Shown: positions 33,592 through 42,399 of the stretch, piece after piece
Layout of the letters: each line of letters starts with the position of its first letter
Position numbering within the stretch: the first letter of the stretch is position 1
Origin: JAWLHU01 sp041690255
GTDB lineage: Bacteria; Bacillota; Sulfobacillia; Symbiobacteriales; Symbiobacteriaceae
Reading direction: 5' to 3'
NCBI GenBank assembly: GCA_041690255.1
Contig: JAWLHU010000005.1
Span: 248,001 to 312,000 of the forward strand
DNA: 64,000 nt
Made by a program: the position numbers and the translations under genes
Notes under the pieces: model-generated
Database searches by the model: none
What the model was told of the DNA's origin: nothing
Seen by the model: only the letters and a program-made list of their open reading frames with translations

Positions 33592-35361
33592 ATGAAGAGC
33601 AACAAGTTCCTTATGGGCGCTCTTGCCACTGTCGTGGGCGCATCGGTCATCCTGGCCGGCTGCTCGGGCGGCACCAAGACAGAAGATCCGAAGCCGGCTG
33701 AGACCTCTGGCAGCACCGAGGGCACCAAGGCGCCGGAGGGCCCGCAGGTTGGCGGTACGTACATCCGCAGCACCATTGGTGACGCGGCGATCCTGCTACC
33801 GATCCTGACCCAGGACACCTCCTCCAGCGACGTTTCGACCCTGGTCTTCGACCCGCTGCTCTCCCTGGATGACAAGCTCAACCTCATCCCGGCCTTCGCC
33901 GAGAGCTACACCGTTGATCAGGACAAGATCTACACCTTCAAGCTGGCCCAGGGCGTGACCTTCCATGATGGCAAGCCCGCGACCTGCGCCGACCAGAAGT
34001 TCTCCTTCGAGGCCATGTCGCATCCGAAGTACCAGGGCGTCCGCTTTGGCGACTTCCTCGCCGTCAAGGGCTGGCAGGAGCTCTCCGATGCCTACGACGC
34101 CATTGACAAGGACGTCGAGGACAAGAAGATCGACGAGGCTCAGGCCGACGCCAAGAAGCTCGAGGCCTGGAACAACTTCTGGAAGACCGGCGGCATGACC
34201 TGCGTTGACGACAACACCTTCAAGGTCGAGCTGACCGAGCCCTCCGCTCCGTTCATCTTCGACGTCGCTGTTTACGGCCCGATGCCGAAGCACCTCCTCG
34301 AGGCCGATATCGCTGACCTGAAGGCCTCCAAGTACGCCACCGCCCCGATCGGCACCGGCGGCATGAAGTTTGTCGAGTGGGTCAAGGACGATCACATCCT
34401 CCTCGAGCGGAACCCCGACTGGAAGCTCGGCTATGCCAAGCATCCGACCTGGATCGAGAAGGTCCTGTTCAAGGTCGTTCCCGACGCCCAGGCCAACATG
34501 GTCGCCCTGGAGACCGGTGACGTTCACCTCTCCAGCATCCAGGCTGACTCCTGGGATCGCTTCAAGGCTGAGGTCAAGCACGTGAACCTGCACGAGTATC
34601 CGCAGCTCGCCTACACCTACATGGGCTACAACCTGCAGAACCCCATGTTCTCTGATCGTGCGGTCCGCCAGGCGATCACCACCGCCATTCCCCGCCAGGA
34701 GATCGTCGACAAGCTGTACCTGGGCCATGGCGCTATCGCCAACACCCACGGCTCGCCGGCCCTCTGGTCCTACGACCCGAACGTGACCGTCTTCAACTAC
34801 GATCCCGACAAGGCCGGGAAGATGCTCGACGAGGCTGGCTGGAAGGTCGGCGCTGACGGCATCCGCGAGAAGGACGGCCAGAAGTTCAAGTTCGAGATCG
34901 CGACCAACAACGGCAACAAGTACCGCGAGCAGTCTGCGGTTATCATCCAGCAGGCCCTCAAGAAGATCGGCATCGAGGTCTCCGTCAACCTGATGGAGTG
35001 GAACGCCTTCCTTGAGTACGTCGACAGCGACAAGAAGCAGGCGTATATCCTCGGCTGGTCTTTGGGCGCTGACCCCGATCCCTACTCCATCTTCCACTCC
35101 CAGGGCGGCTTCAACATGATGCACGGCTACAACAACCCGAAGGTTGACGAGCTGATCATGCAGGGCAAGGCCGTCACCGACATGGAGAAGCGGAAGAAGA
35201 TCTACCAGGAGCTGGGCGAGGAGCTGGCCGTTGACCAGGTCTACACCTTCCTGTACTACGCGAACGCTCTGGTCGGTCTGAACAACCAGATCAAGGGCGA
35301 CGTCAAGGGCACCCCTGCCGGTATCCACTGGAATTACGAAGAGTGGTACATGATGCCGTAA
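33592..35361 (+). CDS. Peptide-binding lipoprotein of an ABC importer (SBP family 5)
   Basis: 589 aa. Lipoprotein signal with ILAGC, Cys 24, then a Thr/Ser/Pro-rich linker and the family 5 solute-binding fold. Signature strings include VFDPLLSLDD, YTFKLAQGVTFHDGKPAT, APIGTGGMKFVEWVKDDHILLERNPDW, SDRAVRQAITTAIPR, and a C-terminus with IHWNYEEWYMMP. This is the DppA/OppA type. An insertion-like acidic helix (DAYDAIDKDVEDKKIDEAQADAK; about 160-185) is longer than usual. First gene of the operon with three permease genes; a hairpin follows. Confidence 0.94.
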   Translation: MKSNKFLMGALATVVGASVILAGCSGGTKTEDPKPAETSGSTEGTKAPEGPQVGGTYIRSTIGDAAILLPILTQDTSSSDVSTLVFDPLLSLDDKLNLIPAFAESYTVDQDKIYTFKLAQGVTFHDGKPATCADQKFSFEAMSHPKYQGVRFGDFLAVKGWQELSDAYDAIDKDVEDKKIDEAQADAKKLEAWNNFWKTGGMTCVDDNTFKVELTEPSAPFIFDVAVYGPMPKHLLEADIADLKASKYATAPIGTGGMKFVEWVKDDHILLERNPDWKLGYAKHPTWIEKVLFKVVPDAQANMVALETGDVHLSSIQADSWDRFKAEVKHVNLHEYPQLAYTYMGYNLQNPMFSDRAVRQAITTAIPRQEIVDKLYLGHGAIANTHGSPALWSYDPNVTVFNYDPDKAGKMLDEAGWKVGADGIREKDGQKFKFEIATNNGNKYREQSAVIIQQALKKIGIEVSVNLMEWNAFLEYVDSDKKQAYILGWSLGADPDPYSIFHSQGGFNMMHGYNNPKVDELIMQGKAVTDMEKRKKIYQELGEELAVDQVYTFLYYANALVGLNNQIKGDVKGTPAGIHWNYEEWYMMP

Positions 35362-35382
35362 GACCCGACTCCCATGGAACAA

Positions 35383-35415
35383 CTACGGTCCCCCTTCGGG
35401 GGGACCGTAGATTGT
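35383..35415 (+). terminator. Hairpin after the peptide-binding protein gene
   Basis: CTACGGTCCCCC pairs perfectly with GGGGGACCGTAG around TTCG, then ATTGTTATC. The short T tract suggests partial read-through to the permease genes. Confidence 0.75.
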
Positions 35416-35607
35416 TATCACCCTCTTGAGCAAATCTTCACAGAAGGGCCGCTCCCCCAAAAAAATAAACCGAACGGGGTAGAGCAAATCGTCGTCCTAT
35501 TGACAAGCGACGGAATGGATTGCCCACCCACCGCATGACCTGGCAGGTAGAGGGACGGGGCGCGTGGAACTAGTCGCCTCAGAAATTTGAGTTGGGGGTA
35601 TTGCGTG

Positions 35608-36564
35608 ATGCTGATGTACATCACACGTCGGGTCTTGCAGCTGATACCGCTCCTCCTGGTGATCAGCTTCGTCTCCTTTGGAATCTATCAGCTTTCTCCT
35701 GGTGACCCCGTAAAGGCCTATGCCCCGCGCGAAATGATGAAGCACCCGGAACAGTTGGAGCGACTCCGTCGGCAGTTGGGCCTTGATAAGCCCTGGTACG
35801 TGCAGTATTACCGGTGGATGGAGCGGACCGTGCAGGGCGACCTCGGGCGGTCCATGATCACCGGCCAGCCCGTCCTTGATCGCTTCAAGCTGGCGATCCC
35901 CAACACCCTGAAGATGACTGTTACCGCCTGGGTGATCTCTTTTGCTCTCGCCATTATCGTAGGTGTCGTCTCCGCAACACGCCGATATACGTTAGTCGAC
36001 TCGGCCAGTACCATTTTCAGCTTTGCGGGTATCTCAGTTCCAAGCTTCTTCCTAGGTATTCTGCTCATGCTGCTTTTCGCAGTAAAATTGAAGTGGCTCC
36101 CGTCGATCGGAATGTACACCCCGGGTAAGGAGGGGGACTTCTGGGACGGCGTCATTCATATGATCATGCCTGTGACCGCACTGGCCGTGACCGAGATTGC
36201 CGCGACCTCCCGGTATGTCCGTTCCAGTCTCTTGGAGGTCCTGAAGATGGACTACATTCGAACCGCTCGGTCCAAGGGTCTGAGCGAGCGGATCGTTACC
36301 TATAAGCACGCCCTGCGCAATTCACTCATGCCGGTGGTCACCTTCCTCGGCCTGAACATGGCCAGCTTTGTGAGTGGCGCACTGGTTATCGAAAACCTTT
36401 TCGCCTGGCCGGGCATGGGCCGCGTGACCATTCAGGCAGTCTTCCAGCAGGATTATCCCATGGTGATGGCTGCGAACCTGATCTTCGCCTTTCTTACCGT
36501 GGTGGGCAACCTGATCGCCGATATTATGTACGCCGTGGTTGATCCGCGGGTCAAGTTCTCCTAA
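35608..36564 (+). CDS. Peptide ABC transporter permease, DppB type (copy 1)
   Basis: 318 aa. ATG 35608 is set by TTGGGGGT nine bases upstream. Six-helix DppB architecture with QLSPGDPVKAY after helix 1, VQGDLGRSM, and the ATPase-docking EAA loop DYIRTARSKGLSERIVTYKHALRNS. The C-terminus is AVVDPRVKFS. Followed after 15 bases by the DppC-type gene. A near-identical protein is encoded at 37611, so this operon carries two DppB-type subunits. Confidence 0.95.
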   Translation: MLMYITRRVLQLIPLLLVISFVSFGIYQLSPGDPVKAYAPREMMKHPEQLERLRRQLGLDKPWYVQYYRWMERTVQGDLGRSMITGQPVLDRFKLAIPNTLKMTVTAWVISFALAIIVGVVSATRRYTLVDSASTIFSFAGISVPSFFLGILLMLLFAVKLKWLPSIGMYTPGKEGDFWDGVIHMIMPVTALAVTEIAATSRYVRSSLLEVLKMDYIRTARSKGLSERIVTYKHALRNSLMPVVTFLGLNMASFVSGALVIENLFAWPGMGRVTIQAVFQQDYPMVMAANLIFAFLTVVGNLIADIMYAVVDPRVKFS

Positions 36565-36579
36565 GGAGGGACCAAGCAA

Positions 36580-37506
36580 ATGGCAACAGCGGAAAAGCCC
36601 GATACTCAGAGCCCGCTGCAGGGGCCGGCTGCGTCCAGCCAGGAGCAGACCTGGTTGCGAATCTTCTGGCGGCGCTTCCGAAAGAACAAGCTCGCCATGC
36701 TCGGCGGCACCATGCTCCTGATCCTCTTCTCCATCGCGATCTTCGCCCCGGTCGTCGCTCCGCAGGACCGCGACGAGCTCGACCTGAGCTATCGCCTCAA
36801 GGCTCCGGGAACGGTTAACGAGACGACCGGTCAGACCTACATTCTGGGTACGGATACGTACGGCCGTGACCTGCTCAGCCGCCTGATTTACGGCTCCCGG
36901 ATCTCCCTGACCGTCGGCTTTATCTCCACCGGCGTCGCCCTCACCATGGGCCTGTTGGTAGGCTCGGCAGCCGGCTTCTATGGTGGATGGATCGACAACA
37001 TACTGATGCGGATAGTCGACGTCCTGCTCTCGATTCCCACCCTCCCGTTGCTGCTGACGATCCTGGCGTTCGTCGGCAACTCGATCTGGCTGATCATGTT
37101 CGTCATCGGTATTACGTCGTGGATGGGTGTTGCCCGTCTAGTGCGCGGTGAGATCCTCTCCATCAAGCAGCGTGATTTCATCGAGGCGGCCCGTGCCATG
37201 GGTGCGCCCGATGCCCGGATCATGTTCCGCCACATTGCCCCTAATCTGTTCCACGTCCTGATCGTCAATGCAACCCTGCGTGTAGCGACCGCCATGCTGA
37301 CCGAGGCGACACTTTCCTACCTCGGCATCGGTGTGCAGCCGCCGACCCCATCCTGGGGCAATATGCTCTACGAGCATCAGAATTACCTGCGGATGGCGCC
37401 CTGGACCGATATCTACCCCGGTCTGGCGATCTTCGTCTCCATGTTGGCGTTCTACTTCCTGGGCGACGGGCTGCGCGACGCGCTTGATCCCCGGCTCAAG
37501 GAGTGA
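36580..37506 (+). CDS. Peptide ABC transporter permease, DppC type
   Basis: 308 aa. N-terminal entry motif FRKNKLAMLGGTML, then LGTDTYGRDLLSRLIYGSR and EAA loop DFIEAARAMGAPDARIMFRHIAPN, ending GDGLRDALDPRLKE. Pairs with a DppB-type subunit to form the peptide channel. RBS AAGGAGGG upstream. A terminator lies shortly after the stop, separating it from the second DppB copy. Confidence 0.95.
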   Translation: MATAEKPDTQSPLQGPAASSQEQTWLRIFWRRFRKNKLAMLGGTMLLILFSIAIFAPVVAPQDRDELDLSYRLKAPGTVNETTGQTYILGTDTYGRDLLSRLIYGSRISLTVGFISTGVALTMGLLVGSAAGFYGGWIDNILMRIVDVLLSIPTLPLLLTILAFVGNSIWLIMFVIGITSWMGVARLVRGEILSIKQRDFIEAARAMGAPDARIMFRHIAPNLFHVLIVNATLRVATAMLTEATLSYLGIGVQPPTPSWGNMLYEHQNYLRMAPWTDIYPGLAIFVSMLAFYFLGDGLRDALDPRLKE

Positions 37507-37521
37507 GTTGTTCGCGGATGC

Positions 37522-37558
37522 AGACCCCGTCTCGCCGCCGGGCGGGGCGGGGTCTTTC
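37522..37558 (+). terminator. Terminator after the DppC-type gene
   Basis: AGACCCCG pairs with CGGGGTCT, with an additional inner stem (CTCGCC with GGCGGG), followed by TTTCAC. It would limit transcription into the second DppB copy. Confidence 0.78.
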
Positions 37559-37610
37559 ACATCGAGCCGGACGAGCCCCTTGGACGAAACTGGAGTCGGG
37601 GGTATGAGTA

Positions 37611-38567
37611 ATGCTGACGTACATTGTGCGGCGGGTCCTTCAGTTGATTCCGCTTCTCCTGGTGATCAGCTTTGTCTCCTTCGGAATCTATCAACTCTCC
37701 CCCGGTGACCCTGTGAAGGCGTTTGCTCCGCGCGAGATGCTGAAGCATCCTGAACAATTGGAGAGGCTGCGCAGGCAACTCGGTCTCGACAAGCCCTGGT
37801 ATATCCAGTACCTGCGCTGGATGGAGCGGGTGAGTCAGGGCGACCTGGGCCGCTCCATGATCACTGGGCAGCCTGTTCTTGACCGCTTCAAGACCGCAAT
37901 ACCCAACACCCTGAAGATGACGGTCACCGCCTGGGTGATCTCCTTCACCCTGGCCATTATCGTCGGGGTGGTCTCGGCCACACGAAAATACACCTGGGTC
38001 GATTCGCTCTCCAGCATCTTCAGCTTCGCCGGGATCTCAACGCCGAGCTTCTTCTTAGGCATCCTGCTCATGCTGCTCTTTGCCGTGAAGCTAAAATGGC
38101 TTCCTGCGATCGGCATGTATAGCGTGGGCCATGAGGGAGAGTTCTGGGACGGCGTTCTGCACATGATCATGCCAGTCACTGCGCTGGCCGTAACCGACAT
38201 CGCGGGGACCTCTCGGTATGTCCGTTCCAGCCTGCTGGAAGTCCTGAAGCTGGACTACGTTCGTACCGCTCGGTCCAAGGGCCTGGCTGAGCGTGTCGTC
38301 ATTTACAAGCATGCCCTGCGGAACTCACTCATGCCGGTCGTGACCTTCCTCGGGCTGGGCATGGCTGACTTCGTGGGCGGCGCCCTGGTGATCGAGAATC
38401 TGTTCGCGTGGCCCGGCATGGGCCGGGTGACGGTTCAGGCGGTCTTCCAGAACGACTACCCCATGGTTATGGCGGCCAACCTGATGTTTGCCTTCCTCAC
38501 GGTCCTGGGCAACCTGATCGCGGACATCATGTACGCAGCGGTGGATCCGCGGGTCAAGTTCTCGTAG
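37611..38567 (+). CDS. Peptide ABC transporter permease, DppB type (copy 2)
   Basis: 318 aa, strongly similar by eye to the protein at 35608 over its whole length. Most substitutions are conservative, such as YITRR to YIVRR and KAYAPREMMKHPE to KAFAPREMLKHPE. It keeps the QGDLGRSM motif and the EAA loop. The two genes differ at many third positions, so the duplication is not recent. No DppC partner follows; it is flanked by terminators. It may be an alternative partner for the single DppC subunit, or a spare. Confidence 0.93.
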   Translation: MLTYIVRRVLQLIPLLLVISFVSFGIYQLSPGDPVKAFAPREMLKHPEQLERLRRQLGLDKPWYIQYLRWMERVSQGDLGRSMITGQPVLDRFKTAIPNTLKMTVTAWVISFTLAIIVGVVSATRKYTWVDSLSSIFSFAGISTPSFFLGILLMLLFAVKLKWLPAIGMYSVGHEGEFWDGVLHMIMPVTALAVTDIAGTSRYVRSSLLEVLKLDYVRTARSKGLAERVVIYKHALRNSLMPVVTFLGLGMADFVGGALVIENLFAWPGMGRVTVQAVFQNDYPMVMAANLMFAFLTVLGNLIADIMYAAVDPRVKFS

Positions 38568-38585
38568 CCATTGCAGATCTGCCTG

Positions 38586-38619
38586 GACCCTGTCTCGTTA
38601 CGGCGAGGCGGGGTCTTTT
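38586..38619 (+). terminator. Terminator after DppB copy 2
   Basis: GACCCTGTCTCG pairs along its whole length (two G-U pairs) with CGAGGCGGGGTC around TTACGG, followed by TTTTG. Confidence 0.9.
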
Positions 38620-38681
38620 GTGCCCTTCAGGTTTATGCGCCGATTCGTCCGGGGCATGCTACCTTGCGGAGGGAGTTTGAC

Positions 38682-39023
38682 ATGGCTGGTCAGCATCGGA
38701 CGGGCGGCCCCGAGGCAGCGGTTGGGTCGAAGATGCCGGGAGATCCCGGTGACTCGTTGTCGGAACGAGTGGCTAAGCTCACCTTTGCTATGGAGAAGAT
38801 GAACCTGGCTGAGTATACAACGTTGCTACAGAGTCCCGCGCGCCTGATCTGGGTCAACTTTATGGCTGGCAGTGCTCGCGGACTGGGGATCGGGTTTGGC
38901 TTTGCCGTGCTGACTGCGCTGCTGCTCTTTATTATGCGCGGGCTGATGATGGCCAACCTTCCGGTGATCGGTGACCTGATAGCGACGATCGTGCGGTTGG
39001 TCGAACAGAACCTGCGACCGTGA
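38682..39023 (+). CDS. DUF5665 small membrane protein
   Basis: 113 aa from ATG 38682 behind GGAGGGAG. A polar N-terminus (about 1-35) is followed by an amphipathic part (KLTFAMEKMNLAEYTTLL, then RLIWVNFMAGSARGLGIGFGFAVL), one clear transmembrane helix (about 72-92), and VIGDLIATIVRLVEQNL at the end. This layout fits DUF5665, a Bacillota protein of unknown function often beside the TraR/DksA-like gene, as here. Confidence 0.72.
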   Translation: MAGQHRTGGPEAAVGSKMPGDPGDSLSERVAKLTFAMEKMNLAEYTTLLQSPARLIWVNFMAGSARGLGIGFGFAVLTALLLFIMRGLMMANLPVIGDLIATIVRLVEQNLRP

Positions 39024-39086
39024 GGTCCCCGGCACGTAAGATCGACATAACGCGGGCAGACTACTCCCGAGAGGGGGCTAATCTGC

Positions 39087-39899
39087 GTGGATATGGAGCA
39101 CTTGCGGCACAAGTTGCTGGAGGAGCGGGCCGGCTACGCGCATCAGATCGAGATGATCGATGAGACCGGCCTCGGCAAGCTCTCGCAGGGGGATCAGCTC
39201 CAGGAGGATGGCACGATTGATAATCATCCCGCCGATCTGGGGACCGAGATGTTCGAGCGGGAGAAGGATATGGGGCTCCGCTCGAATGCGGTCCGGCGCA
39301 TCCGGGAGATCGATATCTGTCTGGAGCGCATGGATGCCGGGACTTACGGAATCTGCGAGGCTTGCGGCCAGCCGATCGATCCGGAGCGACTGGAGGTCTT
39401 CCCCAGCGCCAGCACCTGCCTGCCCTGTCAGCAGGCACGCGAGGCGCTGCCCGACCGATTTCATCGCCCGGTGGAGGAGAAGTTGCTCAGCCCTCCCTTC
39501 GGCCGGAGCTTCCGCGATGAGTCAGGCGACGCCAACTATGACGGCGAGGACGCATGGCAGGAGGTCGCCCAGTACGGGACATCGGAGACACCGCAAGATG
39601 TGCCCGGGGCGATTTCCTACAATGATATGTACAACTCCGACGAGGACGTGTACACCATTGTCGATCCCATGGACGCCCTCGTGGATGAAGACGGAGAGCC
39701 GCTCCAGCGGGACGATCGAGACTGGGAGAGCGGTGTCCAGTACGAGGGTGGCATGGAGAGTACCCTCTACGGCCCCGACGACATGGGGGGAGAGTACCAC
39801 TGGCAGCCGGTGCCCTATGCCCGCGGGATCCTGCCGGAGCGCCAGTTCCGCAGGTCCAAGTTCCCGAGCAGCCGGACACTGCCGGGGAACCGCCGCTAG
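39087..39899 (+). CDS. TraR/DksA-type zinc finger protein (YteA-like)
   Basis: 270 aa from GTG 39087 (GGGGG nine bases upstream). The N-terminal coiled coil has the DNHPADLGTEMFEREKDMGL motif. The C4 zinc finger is GICEACGQPIDPERLEVFPSASTCLPCQ (about 87-115). The second half is a long acidic extension ending in arginine-rich text, found in the YteA branch of Bacillota. DksA-like proteins bind the RNA polymerase secondary channel; for this branch the role is not settled. It sits upstream of lspA as in other Bacillota. Confidence 0.85.
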   Translation: MDMEHLRHKLLEERAGYAHQIEMIDETGLGKLSQGDQLQEDGTIDNHPADLGTEMFEREKDMGLRSNAVRRIREIDICLERMDAGTYGICEACGQPIDPERLEVFPSASTCLPCQQAREALPDRFHRPVEEKLLSPPFGRSFRDESGDANYDGEDAWQEVAQYGTSETPQDVPGAISYNDMYNSDEDVYTIVDPMDALVDEDGEPLQRDDRDWESGVQYEGGMESTLYGPDDMGGEYHWQPVPYARGILPERQFRRSKFPSSRTLPGNRR

Positions 39900-39912
39900 T
39901 ACTTCACCCCTG

Positions 39913-39947
39913 CCCGCTCTGCCCACCGGGTAGAGCGGGTTCTTCTC
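39913..39947 (+). terminator. Terminator after the TraR/DksA-like gene
   Basis: CCCGCTCT pairs with AGAGCGGG, with inner GCCC/GGGT pairing, followed by TTCTTCTCTT. Confidence 0.78.
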
Positions 39948-39977
39948 TTGGCGGAGATATCCAGCGTGTGATAGACT
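39948..39977 (+). promoter_or_regulatory. Candidate promoter of the lspA-rluD-pyrF unit
   Basis: TTGGCG, an 18-base spacer and TAGACT. Initiation near 39985 would leave GGGGGG at 39991-39996 as the RBS and favour the ATG at 40007 for lspA. Confidence 0.5.
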
Positions 39978-40006
39978 AGGACAGTGAAATGGGGGGCTGT
40001 CCGAAG

Positions 40007-40462
40007 ATGTGGCTCGCGATTGCCGTCGCTGTGCTGGCGCTGGACCAACTGACCAAGTGGCTCGTCATGACGCGACTGACTGAGTTTCAGCCTGTCCCCG
40101 TGATTCCGGGCCTCTTTTCGCTCCAGTTTGTCTACAATCCCGGCGCCGCCTTCTCGATCTTTCGGGATCAGCGACTCTTTCTGATCCTGGTGGCGGCTGG
40201 GGCGGTGGGCGGGATGCTCTTCTACCTGCGTGAGCCGGCCAATCGAAAGGGGATCAGCGGGATCGCCATGGGGCTTCTGATCGCCGGCGCCCTGGGGAAC
40301 ATGATCGACCGGATCCGCTTTGGCAAGGTAGTCGATTTCCTGCTCTTCTACTGGAAGGATTGGTCCTTCCCGAACTTCAACGTAGCGGACATCAGCATTA
40401 ACGTGGGGGTCGGCTTGCTGATCCTCTACCTCTTGATAACGGGGGAGAAGAAACCGGCGTGA
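40007..40462 (+). CDS. lspA: Lipoprotein signal peptidase (signal peptidase II)
   Basis: 151 aa from ATG 40007; ATG 39989 would add six residues but lies at the predicted transcript start. Four transmembrane helices. Conserved boxes: LDQLTKWL, FVYNPGAAFSIF, GALGNMIDRIRFGKVVDF and FNVADISINVG. The aspartates of the last two boxes are the catalytic pair. It cleaves the signal from diacylglyceryl-modified prolipoproteins, of which this window encodes several. Its stop overlaps the rluD start (GTGA). Confidence 0.96.
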   Translation: MWLAIAVAVLALDQLTKWLVMTRLTEFQPVPVIPGLFSLQFVYNPGAAFSIFRDQRLFLILVAAGAVGGMLFYLREPANRKGISGIAMGLLIAGALGNMIDRIRFGKVVDFLLFYWKDWSFPNFNVADISINVGVGLLILYLLITGEKKPA

Positions 40463-41379
40463 GTGTGAACGAGTATCGCATTGTTGTGGAGCAGGCAGAG
40501 AGCCGGCTTGACGCCTTCCTGGCAGCCAGGGAGGAGGTGGGGCTCTCCCGCTCCCGGATCAAGGCGCTGATCGATGAGGGGCACGTGCAGGTGAATGGCG
40601 CATCGCCCAAAGCGAGCCAGGGGCTGCAGCCAGGCGATGAGATCGTCCTGCGCATACCGGAGCCCGAGCCGGTCGACCTGGTGGCCGAGGAGATCCCGCT
40701 CGACGTGGTCTACGAGGACTCGGACGTCCTGGTGGTCAACAAGCCGCGGGGACTGGTCGTCCACCCGGCGGCCGGTCACTGGCAGGGGACCCTCGTCAAT
40801 GCCCTCCTGGATCACGTGGACGACCTCGAGGGAATCGGGGGAGAGCTGCGACCGGGCATTGTCCACCGGCTGGACAAGGATACCACCGGGCTTCTGGTGG
40901 TGGCCAAGAACGAACGGGCCATGGCCTCCCTGCAGGATCAGATCCGGGAGCATACGGCACGGCGGGTCTACTGGGCCCTGGTCCACGGCAACAACATGCC
41001 GGAGACCGGGCGGATCGAGGCACCCATCGGGCGGCATCCCGGGGACCGGAAGCGCATGGCGGTCAACACCCGGCATGGCCGGGAGTCGATCACCCACTTC
41101 CGCGTGCTGGAGCGCTTCTCGAGTTACGCCCTCCTGGAGTGCCGGCTGGAGACCGGTCGCACCCACCAGATCCGGGTACACCTCTCCTTCATTGGCCATC
41201 CTGTCGTATCGGACCCGCTCTACGGGAAGCGCAAGACGCACCTCGGTCTTGAGCCGCAGGCGCTCCATGCCCGCCAGTTGGGCTTCACGCACCCCGCCAC
41301 CGGCGAGTGGATGGAGTTCACCGCCGAACCACCGGCTGATATGATGGCTGCAATCCGACGGCTCCGCGAGGAGGGGTAA
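40459..41379 (+). CDS. rluD: RluA/RluD family 23S rRNA pseudouridine synthase
   Basis: 306 aa. An N-terminal S4-type RNA-binding domain (SRSRIKALIDEGHVQVNG) is followed by the catalytic domain with GIVHRLDKDTTGLL; Asp 139 is the nucleophile. Also LETGRTHQIRVHLSFIGHPVVSDPLYG, the conserved C-terminal box. Start GTG overlaps the lspA stop. The lspA-rluD-pyr order is conserved in Bacillota. RluD versus another RluA-family member (YlyB) cannot be separated by eye. Confidence 0.93.
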   Translation: MSVNEYRIVVEQAESRLDAFLAAREEVGLSRSRIKALIDEGHVQVNGASPKASQGLQPGDEIVLRIPEPEPVDLVAEEIPLDVVYEDSDVLVVNKPRGLVVHPAAGHWQGTLVNALLDHVDDLEGIGGELRPGIVHRLDKDTTGLLVVAKNERAMASLQDQIREHTARRVYWALVHGNNMPETGRIEAPIGRHPGDRKRMAVNTRHGRESITHFRVLERFSSYALLECRLETGRTHQIRVHLSFIGHPVVSDPLYGKRKTHLGLEPQALHARQLGFTHPATGEWMEFTAEPPADMMAAIRRLREEG

Positions 41380-41384
41380 GTGTC

Positions 41385-42341
41385 TTGAGGAACCTGAACT
41401 TTGCCGATCGCCTCTGCCAGTCTGTCCAGGCAAAGTGCTCCCATGTGGTGGTCGGCCTGGACCCGGTTCTGTCGAAGTTGCCGTCGTTCATTCGGGAGCG
41501 AGCAGCGCAGGAGTACGGCCAGACCGCTCGGGGGGCTGCTGCGGCTATTCTGGCCTTCAACAAATTGGTGATCGATGCGGTCGCTGACCAGGTGGCCCTG
41601 GTCAAGCCGCAGTCTGCATTCTATGAGATCTACGGGCACCACGGCGTGGAGGCCTTTTGGGAGACGGTCCGGTACGCCCGGTCCAGGGGCCTGCTGCTGA
41701 TTGCCGATGCGAAGCGGGGCGACATTGGCTCCACCGCCGAGGGGTACGCTGCGGCCTTCTTCGGCCACCAGAATCCACTCGAGACGTGGGAGGACCCGGA
41801 GCAGTGGACCGACAGCCTGACCGTCAATCCTTACCTGGGCAGCGACGGCCTCGTGCCCTTCGTGCAACGCTGCGAGGAGCGGGGTACCGGGCTCTTCATT
41901 CTGGTCAAGACATCCAACCCTTCGTCGGGTGAGATCCAGGACCAGCCGTTGCTCTCCGGTGAACTGGTGGCCCAGCAGGTGGCCAAGCTGGTCGACTCCC
42001 TGGGCGCCCGGCTGGTGGGCGAGTCCGGCTACTCCTCGGTCGGCGCTGTCGTGGGTGCCACATACCCCGCCGATCTGAAGCGGTACCGGGAGGAGATGGG
42101 CCGGGCGATCCTCCTGGTCCCCGGTTACGGGGCTCAGGGCGGTACCGGAGCCGACGTCGTCAACGCCTTCAACCCGGACGGCCTGGGGGCGGTGGTCAAT
42201 GCCTCCCGCTCGATCATCTTCGCCTACAAGTCGGCCGAGGTCTCCCCGACCGAGGCGACCCGGGCGATGGCCTCAGCCCTGGAGGCGATGAACCAGGATA
42301 TCAACTCGTCGCTCCGGCAGGCCGGGAAACTGGCCTGGTAG
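41385..42341 (+). CDS. pyrF: Orotidine 5'-phosphate decarboxylase (type 2)
   Basis: 318 aa, final step of UMP synthesis. The type 2 (long) form: VVVGLDPVLSKLP near the start and catalytic box IADAKRGDIGSTAEGY with Lys 110. The C-terminus has VVNASRSIIFAY. TTG start 41385, with GAGGAGGGG upstream. It is co-directional with rluD (5 bases) and separated from the other pyr genes by about 3.5 kb, so it lies outside the PyrR-controlled operon. Confidence 0.96.
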   Translation: MRNLNFADRLCQSVQAKCSHVVVGLDPVLSKLPSFIRERAAQEYGQTARGAAAAILAFNKLVIDAVADQVALVKPQSAFYEIYGHHGVEAFWETVRYARSRGLLLIADAKRGDIGSTAEGYAAAFFGHQNPLETWEDPEQWTDSLTVNPYLGSDGLVPFVQRCEERGTGLFILVKTSNPSSGEIQDQPLLSGELVAQQVAKLVDSLGARLVGESGYSSVGAVVGATYPADLKRYREEMGRAILLVPGYGAQGGTGADVVNAFNPDGLGAVVNASRSIIFAYKSAEVSPTEATRAMASALEAMNQDINSSLRQAGKLAW

Positions 42342-42356
42342 GAGCGGTGGAAAGGG

Positions 42357-42392
42357 AAGGAGCCACCCCGGTAAGATGGGGTGGCTCCTTTG
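42357..42392. terminator. Bidirectional terminator after pyrF
   Basis: AAGGAGCCACCCC pairs perfectly with GGGGTGGCTCCTT across an 8-base loop, giving T-rich ends on both strands. The flanking genes converge. Confidence 0.85.
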
Positions 42393-42399
42393 CATGCTG

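Noticed and set aside
35499..35530. TTGACA at 35500 as a promoter for DppB copy 1
   Set aside because: No acceptable -10 at 16-19 bases downstream.
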